Positions 44,123 to 55,419 of a DNA stretch of 64,000 bases are shown one piece after another. The position numbers and the translations under genes are program-made. Every line of letters begins with the position of its first letter. Position 1 is the first letter of the stretch. This DNA comes from Ryuthela nishihirai (lineage: Eukaryota; Arthropoda; Arachnida; Araneae; Heptathelidae), in the NCBI GenBank assembly GCA_038380435.1, contig JAWZYU010000005.1:34804001-34868000 (forward strand), written 5' to 3'. Below the pieces are notes generated by a model. That model did no database searches. It saw nothing but the letters and a program-made list of their open reading frames with translations, and had not been told where the DNA came from.

Positions 44123-44300
44123 TTATCTTTCAAGCAGTTACTTGCCACAGAGATTTGAGTTGCATTTCAGTGCAATACACAGTTTACGAGGAAGGGAGAC
44201 CTTAGCAAAAAGACAACACAAGCATCCATTCCTTATTTTGGTTAACCAAGCCACGTTAATTAATAATTTAATCCAGCACGCTAACCACTCGGTCATCAAC
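44123..44300 (-). mobile_element. Diverged SINE-B
   Basis: TCAAGCAGTTACTTGCCACA, AAAAAGACAACACAAGCATC, and a head with CACGCTAACCACTCGGTCAT. The middle is heavily altered. Confidence 0.8.
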
Positions 44301-44416
44301 ATAAAAAATGTTTCGGCGTCAACACTTAGTTGAACACACACAAAAAAACTTGGCTCTTATTGCCAAATTATATTTAAGAATGAAATGTATTCCCGAAGTT
44401 ACATTGAATAAAAAAA

Positions 44417-44578
44417 TTAAAAAAATAAATATCTCCTCAAGCAGCTGCTTGCCATAGAGGTCTGATAGGAGCCTGTCAGTTATAATATTAATTATTAATT
44501 ATTATATTATTATATTACGCTATAACAGAAGGTCTGTGAGGATGGCGGAACTCGGCAGAAAGACAACACAGACATCAA
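44417..44578 (-). mobile_element. SINE-B, head missing
   Basis: Tail CAAGCAGCTGCTTG, GATAGGAGCCTGTCAG, then an AT expansion (TTAATTATTAATTATTAT) inside the body, and AAAGACAACACAGACATC. The tRNA head is lost. Confidence 0.88.
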
Positions 44579-44639
44579 AATAGGTAAAATCGAATTAAGT
44601 GTTACTAGAACAGGTGTTAATTGAAAATTGAGAGAACAG

Positions 44640-44860
44640 AGAATATGTTCCAAACTATTATTACAAAATATTGTGTGCCTATAAAACGCTAAATATAGTA
44701 AAAATATATATCCCTATGAAATAGGTTGAATGCAATAAAACCGTAAAATTAAATTTAAATGCGGTAAAAATGTATTGCCCTAGAAAATAGGTTAATTGTG
44801 ATAAAAGAAATGGATTGCTTTGAAATAGGCTAATATAAATATGCACTAAAAATATGCGAC
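44640..44860. repeat. Degenerate ~45-bp repeat, block 1
   Basis: Variants of GTAAAAATATATATCCCTAT followed by GAAATAGGTTAA. The same pattern resumes at 46380-46600. Confidence 0.6.
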
Positions 44861-44871
44861 GTTAAAAAATC

Positions 44872-45054
44872 ACGTGTGCGGGAGAGCCTACATACGTTAG
44901 AAAACGCTGAATGTGCTGGACAGGAGGGTCCTTGTAATGTATCCCCAACATCCAATGTATTCCCAACCATCTTTACAATCTGGTCATTTAAGCCATAATT
45001 TTTTTTTATTGGTGCATTAAAATGCATACTCCAATGTAAAATAATACAACCCAA
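44872..45054 (+). mobile_element. Degenerate SINE-A tail
   Basis: CACGTGTGCGGGAGAGCC, AACGCTGAATG and TCTGGTCATTTAAGCC; the terminal part is degenerate. Confidence 0.75.
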
Positions 45055-45059
45055 TACTA

Positions 45060-45938
45060 TAAAATACATAGTTTTGATTAGTGGCCCCCAACTAGTGTGA
45101 CCAGCTGGTCACATTTAAAATAAATTAGTAGATGTATATTTATATAAAACTAACTTAAATCACGACTTGGCCCACTTTGGAAGGAAATATATACCGGTAT
45201 TCAAAGACAATCTTTCTAGATTTATCTCGCGACATGTTTACGTAATATTTTGTTGGCTTAAGAAATGTTTAGATTTGCTCTTTTCGTTAAATGACCACTC
45301 GATTTAAGTTTAAAGAAAGAATTAGTGATAACAAAAAATATATATAAATATATATAAATTAAAAATTAATTCTTTGACAATTGTCAAAGCCAAAAGCAAT
45401 AGGAAGATAGGTAAAAATCATTCGTAAGCGAGAAATGTTTACTTTTCAAGAAAAGAAAGTAGTCACAACCAAACTTTCAATCCACTATTTAATTATTTCG
45501 TTACCCGTATTTCCATGGTGAAGGATTTATTTGTTTTGTAGTTGGAACGAGGTCCATTAATCATTGTGCCTGAACCTCTCATTACCGCTAATTTTTCAGA
45601 CATTATGATGATTTTCTGCTTCCTAATTCTACCAATAATGCTCCATGCTACAAAGTACGATTTATATCCAAGCTATTTGAGCAGAATAGAAATGTGATGG
45701 CCAGATCATAATCATGACACTTTTGAACATCTTTGGATCAGAGATTCCCCCACTTCCACCCATGCAGCTGGTGTCAGATTTATAGGAGTAGTGAAGCAAT
45801 ATTCACGCTAAAAATTATAGAAAATATGTCTAGAAAGTTCGAAGTTTGTGTTAGAGAAAAATGATAAACAAATGCGAGAAAAATATTTTCAACAAACAAC
45901 TGCTTTCTGAAAAGTAATAGGTGTCGAGTGACTTTTGG
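45060..45938. other. Unannotated spacer
   Basis: No gene or repeat recognised. The ORF at 45780-46079 (-) runs across a SINE-B and is not a gene. Confidence 0.4.
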
Positions 45939-46147
45939 TAACGTAGTAGCCGAGTGGTTAGCGCGCTTGACTACTGACCTAAGGGACCTGGGTTCAAGCC
46001 CCGGGTAAGGCATGGATGTCTGTGTCGTTTTTCTGCTGAGGTCCTGCCATCCTCTCAGACCTTCTACTATGGCATGCAAACTGACAGGCTCCTGTCAGAC
46101 CTCTGTGGCAAGCAGCTGCTTGGGGGGGGGGGGTTATTTTTTTTTGG
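45939..46147 (+). mobile_element. SINE-B, forward reference copy
   Basis: A tRNA-derived retroposon of about 205 bp. A box TAGCCGAGTGGTTAGCGC (about 45946-45963) and B box GGGTTCAAGCC (about 45990-46000) resemble a Ser/Leu-type head. The body reads GTGTCGTTTTTCTGCTGAGG. Two near-perfect dyads follow: CTGACAGGCTCCTGTCAG (46081-46098) and CAAGCAGCTGCTTG (46109-46122). The tail is poly-G then TTATTTTTTTTT. Eight copies occur in this window, seven of them reversed. Confidence 0.94.
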
Positions 46148-46379
46148 TAGAGCTAATTACGCTAAACATGTGGGGATGTAGACAAATCGATTTAATGCAG
46201 CGAAATTTAATAGATTATAGCGATGAAAATTCGTATTGAGTTCAAATGCATCTACTAATCGCATATGTTTTCCTTCACAAATTTCTATTTACTCTGAACT
46301 GGTAAACAATCAAACCTACCTACTCAACTTTTACTCAAATACTAACCTATTAACGACCTACTGAAATTCGAAGTGATGT

Positions 46380-46600
46380 CCTTAAGAAACAGCTTAAATG
46401 CAGTAGAAATATATAAACAAGTTAAATTCATCAGAAATACATAGACTTAAAAAACGGGTTTAATGCAGGAGAAATATATAGACGTAGGAAATATATTAAA
46501 TACAGTAAATATGTATTGCGTAAAAATGTGTCAAATACAGTTGAATATGACACCAGAGAAAACATGCTAAATATTAAATAAAAATTTTATGTAGAATAAA
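46380..46600. repeat. Degenerate ~45-bp repeat, block 2
   Basis: AATGCAGTAGAAATATATAA, AATGCAGGAGAAATATATAG and AATACAGTAAATATGTATTG recur, as in 44640-44860. Confidence 0.6.
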
Positions 46601-46728
46601 AAAGAAATCCAGATTAAATAAATGACTTTTACCAGAAAAATTCAACGTACCAACAGCAGATCATGTAGCAAGCTTATATGTCGTGGATATTGAAAAGAAA
46701 TGCGTCTTTGCATTTGATATTTCAGTTA

Positions 46729-47112
46729 GTTGGGTTGTTTTACCTCTGAGCGGCATTTTTTTGCACACCATGGACTAAATCGCCAGGTCACATGGACCTC
46801 GAAGGCTCAGAGAAGGTTGGGGCAGGGGACCCACTGGAACAGCTGTTGGGAGACAGATGGTAGCCTCCCGTCAAGGCCATCCAGCGTGTTCTTTAACGTG
46901 CACAGGGTATGGCTCTCCTGCACACGGGACCACGGCTTAACGTCCCATCCGACGGACGGCGGCCTTTCCAAGCCCATCGGTGTCCCCTACTGACCGTGGG
47001 CAGGGCGGGAATGTTTGCGGAGATAAATCTCAACGCTGACCCAGCTGGGACTCGAACCTGGGAACTACAAATTACGAGCCTGGCGCGCTACCGACTGAGC
47101 CACCCCTGCCCC
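46729..47112 (-). mobile_element. SINE-A, full length, with TSD
   Basis: Reverse SINE-A flanked by ATTTCAGTTA at 46719-46728 and 47113-47122. Confidence 0.97.
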
Positions 47113-47364
47113 ATTTCAGTTAATCACTATCAGATAACTTTCTGGGCGGGAGACAGTTCCAGGAAAAGGCATGGATATTCTCTTTGCTATATTTACGGAC
47201 TTCTTTGTATGTTAATTTGCTAAATAATAAAATAACTTGTCATGAATGAGACACATCGCATATATTTTTTAAAATAATAAGTAATGTAGATGAAACAGTG
47301 TTTTCGAAAGCGGTAGAAGTCCTTGATATTTTGAAGAACAACCCATGTCTCGTGGTAATAACCA

Positions 47365-47645
47365 CAAATTAATAAAAAATGTCTGTTTTCCCATATGAAG
47401 CAACAAAAAGTAGAAATTAAAATTAAAGCATATCGGTGGTGCAATCAACCGCTGAGTTCGTATTCACTTCAAAGGAAGGTCAAGGCGCCGGTTTACCTAC
47501 ACAACAAGATTGCTGGTGCGCTATCTTTCTTTGAAGTGAATACGAACTCACTGACTGATTGCACTATCGAGCTTTAGTTTTAATTTCTACTTTTTAGGCA
47601 GCATATGTAAAGATAGGCATATATTTTACATTTTTTTAAAATTTA
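47365..47645. mobile_element. Foldback element, copy 1
   Basis: Two inverted arms of about 85 bp or more, with GTAGAAATTAAAATTAAAGC, GGTGCAATCA, GAGTTCGTATTCACTTCAAA and GGAAGGTCAAGGCGCC on the left. The matching reverse complement is on the right, ending CTACTTTTTAGG near 47598. The loop is short, about 25-30 bases around 47500. Family shared with 52885-53185. Confidence 0.88.
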
Positions 47646-47754
47646 TTTATATTTCTTCTTTGTCATTAAAATACTTACCTTCACAAACTTTCACTTGATA
47701 TTCGACTCATAAATATCGACCACATTTTTCTCCCCTTTTTTTTGGAGCCGTGCT

Positions 47755-48580
47755 TGAGGTAGCCCATGAGATTGAAGACGTCGCAAGCTTTAATTTGAGA
47801 TATAACACGTTAAGGCAATTCCCCTAAATTTCCATCCCCTTTTGGGGGGACGGGAGAATGTTGGGGAGTAATTCGGCGTGGTCTACGACGGTCCACATAT
47901 GAGCTTTCATTTGACACCTAATTCGTAACTGTAGGCCCTCGCATTCGGAAGATATAGTAAAAGAACGATTTTCTGATTTCTCCCTTTTTAAGGGGCAGAA
48001 ATCAAGTGGAGGGAATATAATTTCAGTTGCACACAACATTCCTCACGTCACAAGCTTTTATTTGATATCCAACTTGTTACATTTGGCCCTCGGTTCCGAA
48101 GATAGCGTGAAAATCGTTTTCATATTTCGTCTTTTTTAGGGGGGGGGGGAGAAGGAAAGGGAGATTTTTATAACCTGTGATACTCTCCCCATGTCACAAG
48201 CTTTCATTTGACGCATTTAAATATTTCCTTTTAATTTACTTTTGACCCTTGCATTCCAAAAATATAGACGAACAATCGTTTTCATATTTCCCCTTTTTTA
48301 TGGGGAAAGAAAACTTGGGGGTCAACCTTTTATATCCTATGATACTCCCGCCTCAATTTTTCATATGGCCCATAGCTTGTTACTTTCGTCACTCGCTTTC
48401 TAGAGATATAGCGGAACAATCGTTTTCGTATTTCCCCTTTTTTTAGAAAAGAAGTTTTAGGAGTGGGGTCAATTTTTTTTTATATCCCATGACACTCTCC
48501 ACATCGGAAGCTTTCATTTGACATATAAATAATTAAGTTTGTACATCGCGTTCGAAAGGTATGATGGAACAACTGTTTTG
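47755..48580. repeat. Diverged ~150-bp tandem repeat
   Basis: CAAGCTTTCATTTGA-type words start units at about 47784, 47901, 48051, 48197 and 48507, with a weaker one near 48350. Each unit continues with a GCATTC-AAGATATAG word, AACAATCGTTTTCATATTTC, a CCCCTTTTTT tract and a GATACTCTCCCC word. Confidence 0.8.
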
Positions 48581-48739
48581 ACAAATCAACAAACTGGCCA
48601 AAGGAAGGGGGAGCGAAAAGCAATATGAAAACAGGTAATATAATTGGAAATGCATGGAACTTTGTTATCTTTCTGATAAGTAAAGGTTAGGAAAATGCTG
48701 TCAAAAAGCATAATCGTAAAACATTTGGGATTTAGTTTC

Positions 48740-49195
48740 GGAGGGGGGGGGTCCGAGTATTGAATTTCAGGGAGGGGAGGGGAGGATCCGAGTATTGAGT
48801 TTCAGGAAGGGAGGGAATGATCCGAGTATTGAGTGTCAGGGGTGGGGGATCCGAGAATTGAGTTTCAGGGAGGGAGCAGAGGATCCAAGTATTGAGTTTC
48901 AGGAAAGGGAGTATCCGAGTATTGAGTTTCAGGAAGGGAGTATCGAGTATTGAGGTTCAGTTGAGGGGAATCCGAGTATTTAATTTCAGGAAGGGAGTAT
49001 CGAGTATTGAGTTTCAGTGGTGGGGAACAGAGTATTTAGTTTCAGGAAAGGAGTATCCGAGTATTGAGATTCAGTTGAGGGGAATCCGAGTATTTAGTTT
49101 CAGGAAGGGAGTATCGAGTATTGAGTTTCAGTGGTGGGGTAACAAAGTATTTAGTTTCAGGAAAGGAGTATCCGATTATTGAGTTTCAGGGGAGG
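48740..49195. repeat. Minisatellite of ~28-30 bp, GA-rich
   Basis: About sixteen variants of CCGAGTATTGAGTTTCAGG followed by AAGGGAGTAT or GAGGGGAAT. Higher-order pairing is visible in 48930-49180. The 96-codon plus-strand ORF with FRKGVSSIE repeats comes from this array. Confidence 0.92.
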
Positions 49196-49199
49196 AGTA

Positions 49200-50890
49200 G
49201 ATGTCTGAGAATAAGACATGAGTAGGTTTTCCCAATTACTAAAATATTCCACTGGACAGGAAAGGTTAAAATGAGAGTCTCTAGGCAATAAATTTTATAG
49301 TTTGTTTTTAAATCTGTTTATAGTGTCGAACATCTACTATGGGGCTAAAATAAAAATAAAGACAAATGTTTCGGAAAGACAAGTGTTTTGGATTTCAAAG
49401 CAGGTAGACAAGTTTGAGATTTCACATAAGATAGCAGGATTTTGAAGGGATTGGGGGTCAGGACACTTTGTTTCCCCCTTCCCCCCCTCGGGTACGTCCC
49501 TATCGTAAAGAGAATTTTGTGCCTTGACCGTTTTCATTTTCATCCTAGTTTTCGTTGTACTAATTAGTCAGATTGCTTTTCCACTTACACTATTAAAAGA
49601 AGAGTCAACAAAATCATTTCCCCTGCATCACATCTGTGATCATGCATGCTTTGAAATCATCATCTCGATGATAAGTCTTTCCTTTCAGCTATTTGTCTTC
49701 GGCTAATTTTCCACTGAGAAACCAATCGCCACTTCACGAATTCAGCGACTGATGCAAGAACATATAATGCTAAGGATTAGTCTTGCAAGAATTAATATTA
49801 ATGTTTCCTTCGCTTCTAGAAGGAGTTTCGTCATTTCCCTCTTTAATTGCTTTAGTTTAATGCCATATCCACCGCAAATAAATGCCGTTCCTTTTAATTT
49901 AGGCAAATATATCATCTAGACGAATTAGTGTCAAAAGCAGTGCTAAGGTTTCATTTAAATTGCTTTTCGGTGGTTTCTCTGAGGTACTTCGTGCGAAAAA
50001 AAGTATTGTGAATCAAAGAAGTTCATGTTCATTATGAAAATTAATTATCAATAAGTCTTCGCTGCGAGAGCAGTTTGGTCTCGATTATTGTAAACGCATC
50101 TTACCGCAAAGCGGCAAATGAATCGTTTCTCTACTTTTCTCTCTAGGGTTTGACTTTAGAGAAAGCAAAGAATTATACGTGTTTCCTTCTCATAAGGTGA
50201 TTTGAAACATTTTGTTTAAATACCAAAAATTCATAATTAGCGGTGTTGCCTCATTTTTTTAACCGTTTTGAGGACTGCTAGGCATTTTAGGTTTGCAAGA
50301 GATCGGGAAATTAACACTAGACACCATGGGCATCCGCAGAGAAGGGCAAACGGGGCACTAGCCCCCCCCCCCCCTCTCCAGGATCGAGTAAAAATTCTTG
50401 TTTCAATTAATTCTTGCTGCCTTTATATTGTAAATTTATATACATTATGTATGTGTTTTTGTATTGATGCAATACTGTATTCTATAATCTACATGTGTAA
50501 AAAAAAAAAAAAATAATTAAATAATTAAATAAAAATTTATTTATGTAATTATTTGTCTTCAAGTTTTGCCTCCCCACCTGGAAAATTTTCTGTGGACACC
50601 CTAACTATTTTTATATGGACTGCAAAGGATTTGATCCTGACCTAATAACGTTTACACAAAAAATTATTTTAGTTTAAAGTTTCAGTTTGCAAGTATCTTT
50701 ATTTTGATGTGTAAATATAAAGAATTGTCATGAAAGTCCCCTTCCAAGCCCATTGTGAAAGTGATCATAGAGATTTTATTCTCACTTTGAATAATTATTA
50801 GTTTCGATTATCAGTGAAGGATTTCGCTTGCTCCATGATTTTACTTTTTCAAATGGCATAGTTTTAGGTTTACATTCAAGCTATTATTTT
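49200..50890. other. Unannotated sequence
   Basis: No gene seen. Around 50325-50604 the ends ATGGGCATCCGCAGA and (reverse) TAGGGTGTCCACAGA hint at a decayed DNA element, without a target duplication. Confidence 0.4.
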
Positions 50891-50899
50891 CGCTACATT

Positions 50900-51008
50900 A
50901 TGCTAATAGTGGGTATAGGGAAAAAATGTCTTGAGCCTGGTGGGATTCGAACTCACAACCTCCTAATAACATATCAGGTGCTTTGACCGCTGAGCTACCG
51001 ACCTCTGA
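50900..51008 (-). mobile_element. Third tRNA-derived SINE (SINE-C), reverse copy
   Basis: On the minus strand: A box GGTAGCTCAGCGGTC, B box GAGTTCGAATCCC, then GGCTCAAGACATTTTTTCCC and TATACCCACTATTAGC. The would-be acceptor strands do not pair, so this is not a functional tRNA gene. Confidence 0.7.
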
Positions 51009-51094
51009 CCAATATTTATCCTGTTGTTGTTTAGATCGAAGAACCTGCCCCAGGTGCAACGTTGGAAAGGATGCTCGAGTCACGGTACGTTTTG

Positions 51095-51483
51095 AGGTGG
51101 GGGTTGCTCAGTTGGTAGCGCGCCAGTCCCCGTAATTTGCAGTTCCCAGGTTCGAGACCCAGCTGGGTCAGCATTGAGATTTATCTCCGCAAAACTCCCC
51201 GCCCTGCCCACGGTCAGTAAGGGACACCGATAGACTTGGAAAGTCCACCTTCCGTCAGATGAGACGTTAAGCCGTGGCCCTGGGTGCGAGAGAGCCATAC
51301 CCTATGCACGTTAAAGAACATGTTGGATGGCCTTGACGGGATGTTAACATCTGTCTCCCTACAGCTGTTTCAGTGAGCCCCCTCTCTCAACCTTCTCTAA
51401 GACTTCGGGATCCTTGTGACCTGGCCATTTAGTTCGTTGTGTGCAAAAAAAAAAGTGCCGCTCAGAGGTAAAACAACGCAACC
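51095..51483 (+). mobile_element. SINE-A, full length, between two SINE-C copies
   Basis: Head GGGGTTGCTCAGTTGGTAGC, body and tail AGTGCCGCTCAGAGGTAAAA. CCTGTTGTTGTT occurs right after it and again about 75 bp before it. Moderately diverged. Confidence 0.93.
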
Positions 51484-51539
51484 TAACCCTGTTGTTGTTA
51501 AGTCTCAAACTCTAGTCTTAAGTAGATGCCATGATTGCA

Positions 51540-51655
51540 GATAATGTCTCCCTGGGTCTCCATGACTTGATATCAGGAGTTCGTGGGTTCGGATCTCATC
51601 AAGATCAAGATAATTTTTCTCCTATACTCAGTATTAGCAGAATACAGCGAAGAGA
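51540..51655 (+). mobile_element. SINE-C, forward copy
   Basis: TTGATATCAGGAG, B-box-like GGGTTCGGATC, then TCAAGATAATTTTTCTCCTA and TACTCAGTATTAGCAGAAT, matching the reverse copy at 50900-51008. Confidence 0.68.
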
Positions 51656-51659
51656 GGGT

Positions 51660-52175
51660 CTTGAATATAAACCGATGAATTGCTGAAAATATGAAAAAAT
51701 ATCCTTTATAGGTTCTGATATTGATTTCAGAGAAAGAAAACAAAACAAGGAAATAAACGAAGCTCGTCTTTGTACGATGTCAGAAATAATTATGAAAATT
51801 ATTTCTTAATTATAAACCACTTAATAATAAAGGGAAATAATTAAAATTAAATAATACTAATATTATATTAATTAAAATGTTATACAAATTCTTATGAAAA
51901 ATATTTGACAATTTCTGAATCTAATTATTTTGGTGTGAATAGCAGCAATTTTACTCCCGCTATAGATTCCTAAACAGTTATATGGATGCATAGGAACGAC
52001 ACATAGACAATATACTGTATGATCGTATACATAGAAATTTTCTTTTCTTTGTATAGATTGGAGAATTGCCTTTTCCCTAATAGAAAGAAGACAGTACTCT
52101 GCAACCTAAGACACTCTTAGTTTTCTCCTATGTTGGATCTGAAATAAATAAGCCGGTTTGATGCGACAGTAGCGA
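51660..52175. other. AT-rich spacer
   Basis: Nothing recognised. Confidence 0.4.
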
Positions 52176-52179
52176 TTTG

Positions 52180-52285
52180 ATCAGAAGATTTAGCGATTAT
52201 AGGAAAAGATTTAGCGATTATAGATGAAGATTCAGGAATAATAGAAGAATATTTAGGGATAATAGAAGATGCTTTAGGAACCAAT
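52180..52285. repeat. Short GA-rich tandem repeat, ~24-27 bp
   Basis: GAAGATTTAGCGATTATAG and variants such as GAAGATTCAGGAATAATAG and GAATATTTAGGGATAATAG, about five copies. Confidence 0.8.
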
Positions 52286-52582
52286 AAGATAAAAAAATTT
52301 TAATCAGAAGCAAACATCTCTACTGTTGGAAAAAAAATGAAAGAATTAAAGAAGATATTGCTTAATTTTTTTGAAAGTAATTGTTTTCACATCGGCACTA
52401 TTTGTATTACTGCTTATTACACTGTATTCTTATGCTATATCAATTATTATAATTAATGATTATTATAAATTATAATTCCTGTTGTGATGTAGATATGCAA
52501 ATTATTCTATTTTTTTCACACAAAACATATTTAAATTCACTGTTTTGTCAAACTTTCCATTCATGGAAAAAAGATGAAATAT

Positions 52583-52870
52583 CGAATTTAAGTGTCAAGT
52601 AGGGCAACAGTTCTCAAAACGTTTTCAGCAATGTACCCCAGTTAATTTGTAACATGTTGTGCACTCCTCTCTAACATACACACACCGAAAATGTTTTGCT
52701 GAAATATCCGATAGAAAAGATCTAAAAATAGAGAATTGAAGTGTCCAGCTAGGGCAACAGTTCTGAAAATATTTTTTAACAATGTACCCTTTGGTTAATT
52801 TTCAGCATTTTTCTGCACCATATAATGCACACAAACACATTCGCACTGAAAGATTTCTTTCGAATTTTTA
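52583..52870. repeat. ~145-bp imperfect tandem duplication
   Basis: AGGGCAACAGTTCTCAAAAC and AGGGCAACAGTTCTGAAAAT start two units, both followed by CAATGTACCC, GGTTAATTT-type words, a TGCAC word and ACACACA. Confidence 0.78.
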
Positions 52871-52884
52871 CTGATGAAATGTCT

Positions 52885-53185
52885 AAAAAATATAAATTAA
52901 AAAATTTAAAAAATACCTATCTTCCTATAGGGCACTAAAAATGAGAAAATATACCTAAAGCATGTTGATGGTGCAATCAGTCACTGAGTTTGTATTCGCT
53001 TCAAAGGAAGATAGGGCGCCGTCAATCTTGTCGAATACGTAAATCGTAAATTGGCGCCCTATCTTCCTTTGAAGGGAACTCGAACTCAGTGATTGCACCA
53101 TTGATATGATTTAGGTTTATTTTCTACTTTTTAGAGTCCTATAAGAAGATGGATATTTTTTAAATTTTTTTATTTTTTTTTTGTT
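52885..53185. mobile_element. Foldback element, copy 2
   Basis: Inverted arms with TGGTGCAATCAGTCACTGAG, TCGCTTCAAAGGAAGATAGG and GCGCC on the left, and the reverse complement on the right. A loop of about 30 bases lies near 53020-53050. Arms may extend through TATAGGGCACTAAAAA (52926) and further into A/T-rich sequence. The right flank (ACTCATAAATATCG) is also shared with copy 1. Confidence 0.88.
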
Positions 53186-53289
53186 GTTACTAAAACACTT
53201 CAAAAACTTTGATATATGACTCATAAATATCGTGCACATTTTCACCCCTTTTGGAGGACCCTGAGACATGGAGCACAGACCTTGAAGGG

Positions 53290-54042
53290 TGAAGACGTAC
53301 TTTTGCTTCGCTCCTGGATTATTTTAGTAAACTTGATTAGCTAGTATTTTACATAAATTTCCCACTAGCCTTAGGCGAGATCGGGTGAAAACCCCGGTTT
53401 AGCCTTTGGCGGGAAGGTTAGTTAGGTCTAACTAATTTTATACCTTAAACTTATAGGTTTTAGTTAGGGTTTTTCAGATTAAATTTCACAATTCAGTTCT
53501 AATAAAGCTTAGACACCTTTGGATATTCAATACATCCTTCAATTAGTATAAGTACAAGCCAATAGCCGACCTAGAGTTGGTCGTTATTGGTTTGGAAATA
53601 TACATATAATTTCTACTCTCCAAGTAAGCTCAAAATCCTCCGTTGAGGTATTCTAATTTATAAGTCTAATATTTCCTTCCAGTCGTTACTGGATTTTTTG
53701 TTACTAGTTTATAGCTATTCTTACTGTTTTTAGTTTTATTCTTATTAAATTTGTATCTTTTACATATTTAATTCGTTTATTTTATTCTCAGTTTTCTAAT
53801 TCTAGTCGTTTTTGATTGATTTCTGGTACTTTACAGAAATCAATTTTTTTCAAATCCGGATTGAACCGTTTTTTTTTTCGTTACTAACGGCGCAGTTCGA
53901 TTTTAAAAATTTTAAAATTTTGAAAGTTTGAATAATTCATTTAATATTTATATGATTCTAGTCTGTTTACTTGCTTAGTATCTTATTATCATCGTTTTTC
54001 ACCTTTATTATCTGCTATTTTGTATTTAATGATTGATACAAT
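53290..54042. other. Possible 5' UTR of the following Jockey-type element
   Basis: Single-copy within this window, no ORF. It lies directly upstream of the ORF1 start. Its role is inferred from position only. Confidence 0.35.
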
Positions 54043-55370
54043 ATGTCTAGTTCTGACATTATTGATTTCTCTGTCGTGGCCCGCTCAGAGAGCTGTTCCG
54101 GAAATAATCTTCTGGATCGCACAGAGACCTCTGATTTTCAAGTCAATGTTGAAACCAGCTATAATGCACAAATTTGCTCGTTCTTATCCATCCAAAACAA
54201 AAATCTTTTTGAAGTAAATTCTAACCTGATGATTTACATTCTGTGAAGGACATTCCTGGCTTGTTGCCAGAAGTTCGCATCAGCTTTAATGATGCAATTC
54301 TTCAGAAGTTTTATCTCGAGAAGGACATAAACGAACATGTCTGCTCGGAACAATGTTCTAATCACACCATTGGTTTGGAGGTTGTCCAAGACAGATCTTC
54401 AGCTCATGTGCACGGAATGGATATTTATGCAAAATCCGTTGCCCCCGAAGTTTCTAAAAAGCCCAAGAGAAAGGGCATTAGCAAAATCAAGACGAAGAAA
54501 GGGCACAAGCGTTTCCTTTCTCCTACTGCCGAATCTACATATGCCTCCAAAACGCGTTTTTCCGTTTTGGAGGAGGAATTCCTTGATCCACAGGTCTCGG
54601 AAATGGAAACTGGTGGTGCTCCTTCAAAAGCCAATGCTGGGAAAATTCCGCCTATCATTTTGAGGTCACCCAAAAATTGGATTGTTATACACAGAAACCT
54701 TATTAAAATTGCTGTGGAGTCATTCACAGCTAAGACTTCTGGAGACACAGTCCGTCTTCAGACGAAGTGCTCTGATGACTACAGGCCCTTTATTAAGTAT
54801 TTTGAGACATCCAAGTTACAGTTTCATACCTATAAGCTAAAGGATGAAAAGAACTTACGGGTTGTTCTCATCAATTTGACATCAATTCCGAAGACGTTCG
54901 CACTGCTCTTGTGGAACAAGGATTTACCATAATTAAAATATCCCAAATGAACAGAGAGAAAGACAGAACTCCTATTCCTGTCTTTTTGACTGAATTGCCA
55001 AAAGGTACTCCTAACAAGAAGATTTATGACATCACTGATCTTTTTCACCTAGAGCTCCACGTCGAAAGCTGCAGGACCAAAAAGTGCCCTACTCAATGCC
55101 ACCAGTGCCAACGATAAGGGCACGCTCAGAGTGGCTGTTACAATTTACCTCGCTGCGTGAAATGCGCAGGTAATCATTTAACTGAGGACTGTCTTAGGAA
55201 GAAAGAGGACAGTCACCTAAATGTGCTAACTGCGGGTTTGGACACACCGCTGATTATAAAGGGTGTGTCCATTTCACAAAGAAGGAAGTGGTGACAATAA
55301 TAATGTCAAACCAACTAACGTCCCTCAGAAGAAAGTTACCAGCTCTACTGTAACTCCAAAAAAAAATAAA
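54043..55370 (+). pseudogene. Jockey-type LINE ORF1 (gag-like, PRE/CCHC), decayed
   Basis: A nucleic-acid-binding ORF1 of a Jockey-like non-LTR retrotransposon, which would coat its RNA. Likely start ATG at 54043. The first frame ends near 54246; the coding then continues in the frame of 54243-54932 (basic KKPKRKGISKIKTKKG region, then YKLKDEKNLRVVLINL of the PRE domain). It shifts again to 54911-55117 (EQGFTIIKISQMNREKDRTP, VFLTELPKG). Three zinc knuckles follow: CHQC...GH...C with a TAA inside it at 55115-55117, CVKCAGNHLTEDC, and CANCGFGHTADYKGC in a further frame. At least three disruptions make it inactive. No ORF2 (endonuclease/reverse transcriptase) follows; a SINE-A fragment begins at about 55420. 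Confidence 0.88.
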
Positions 55371-55419
55371 TAAAACTCCTTTGAGGTCAGAGATCAAATT
55401 TCTATCTTCCTGTGCTTGA

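Noticed and set aside
48892..49182. 96-codon ORF with FRKGVSSIE repeats
   Set aside because: Produced by the GA-rich minisatellite.
50325..50604. Possible sixth hAT element
   Set aside because: Ends are only loosely alike and no 8-bp target duplication was found.
50900..51008. Possible functional tRNA gene on the minus strand
   Set aside because: A and B boxes are present, but the acceptor arms do not pair and position 33 is not T; a related copy lies at 51540.
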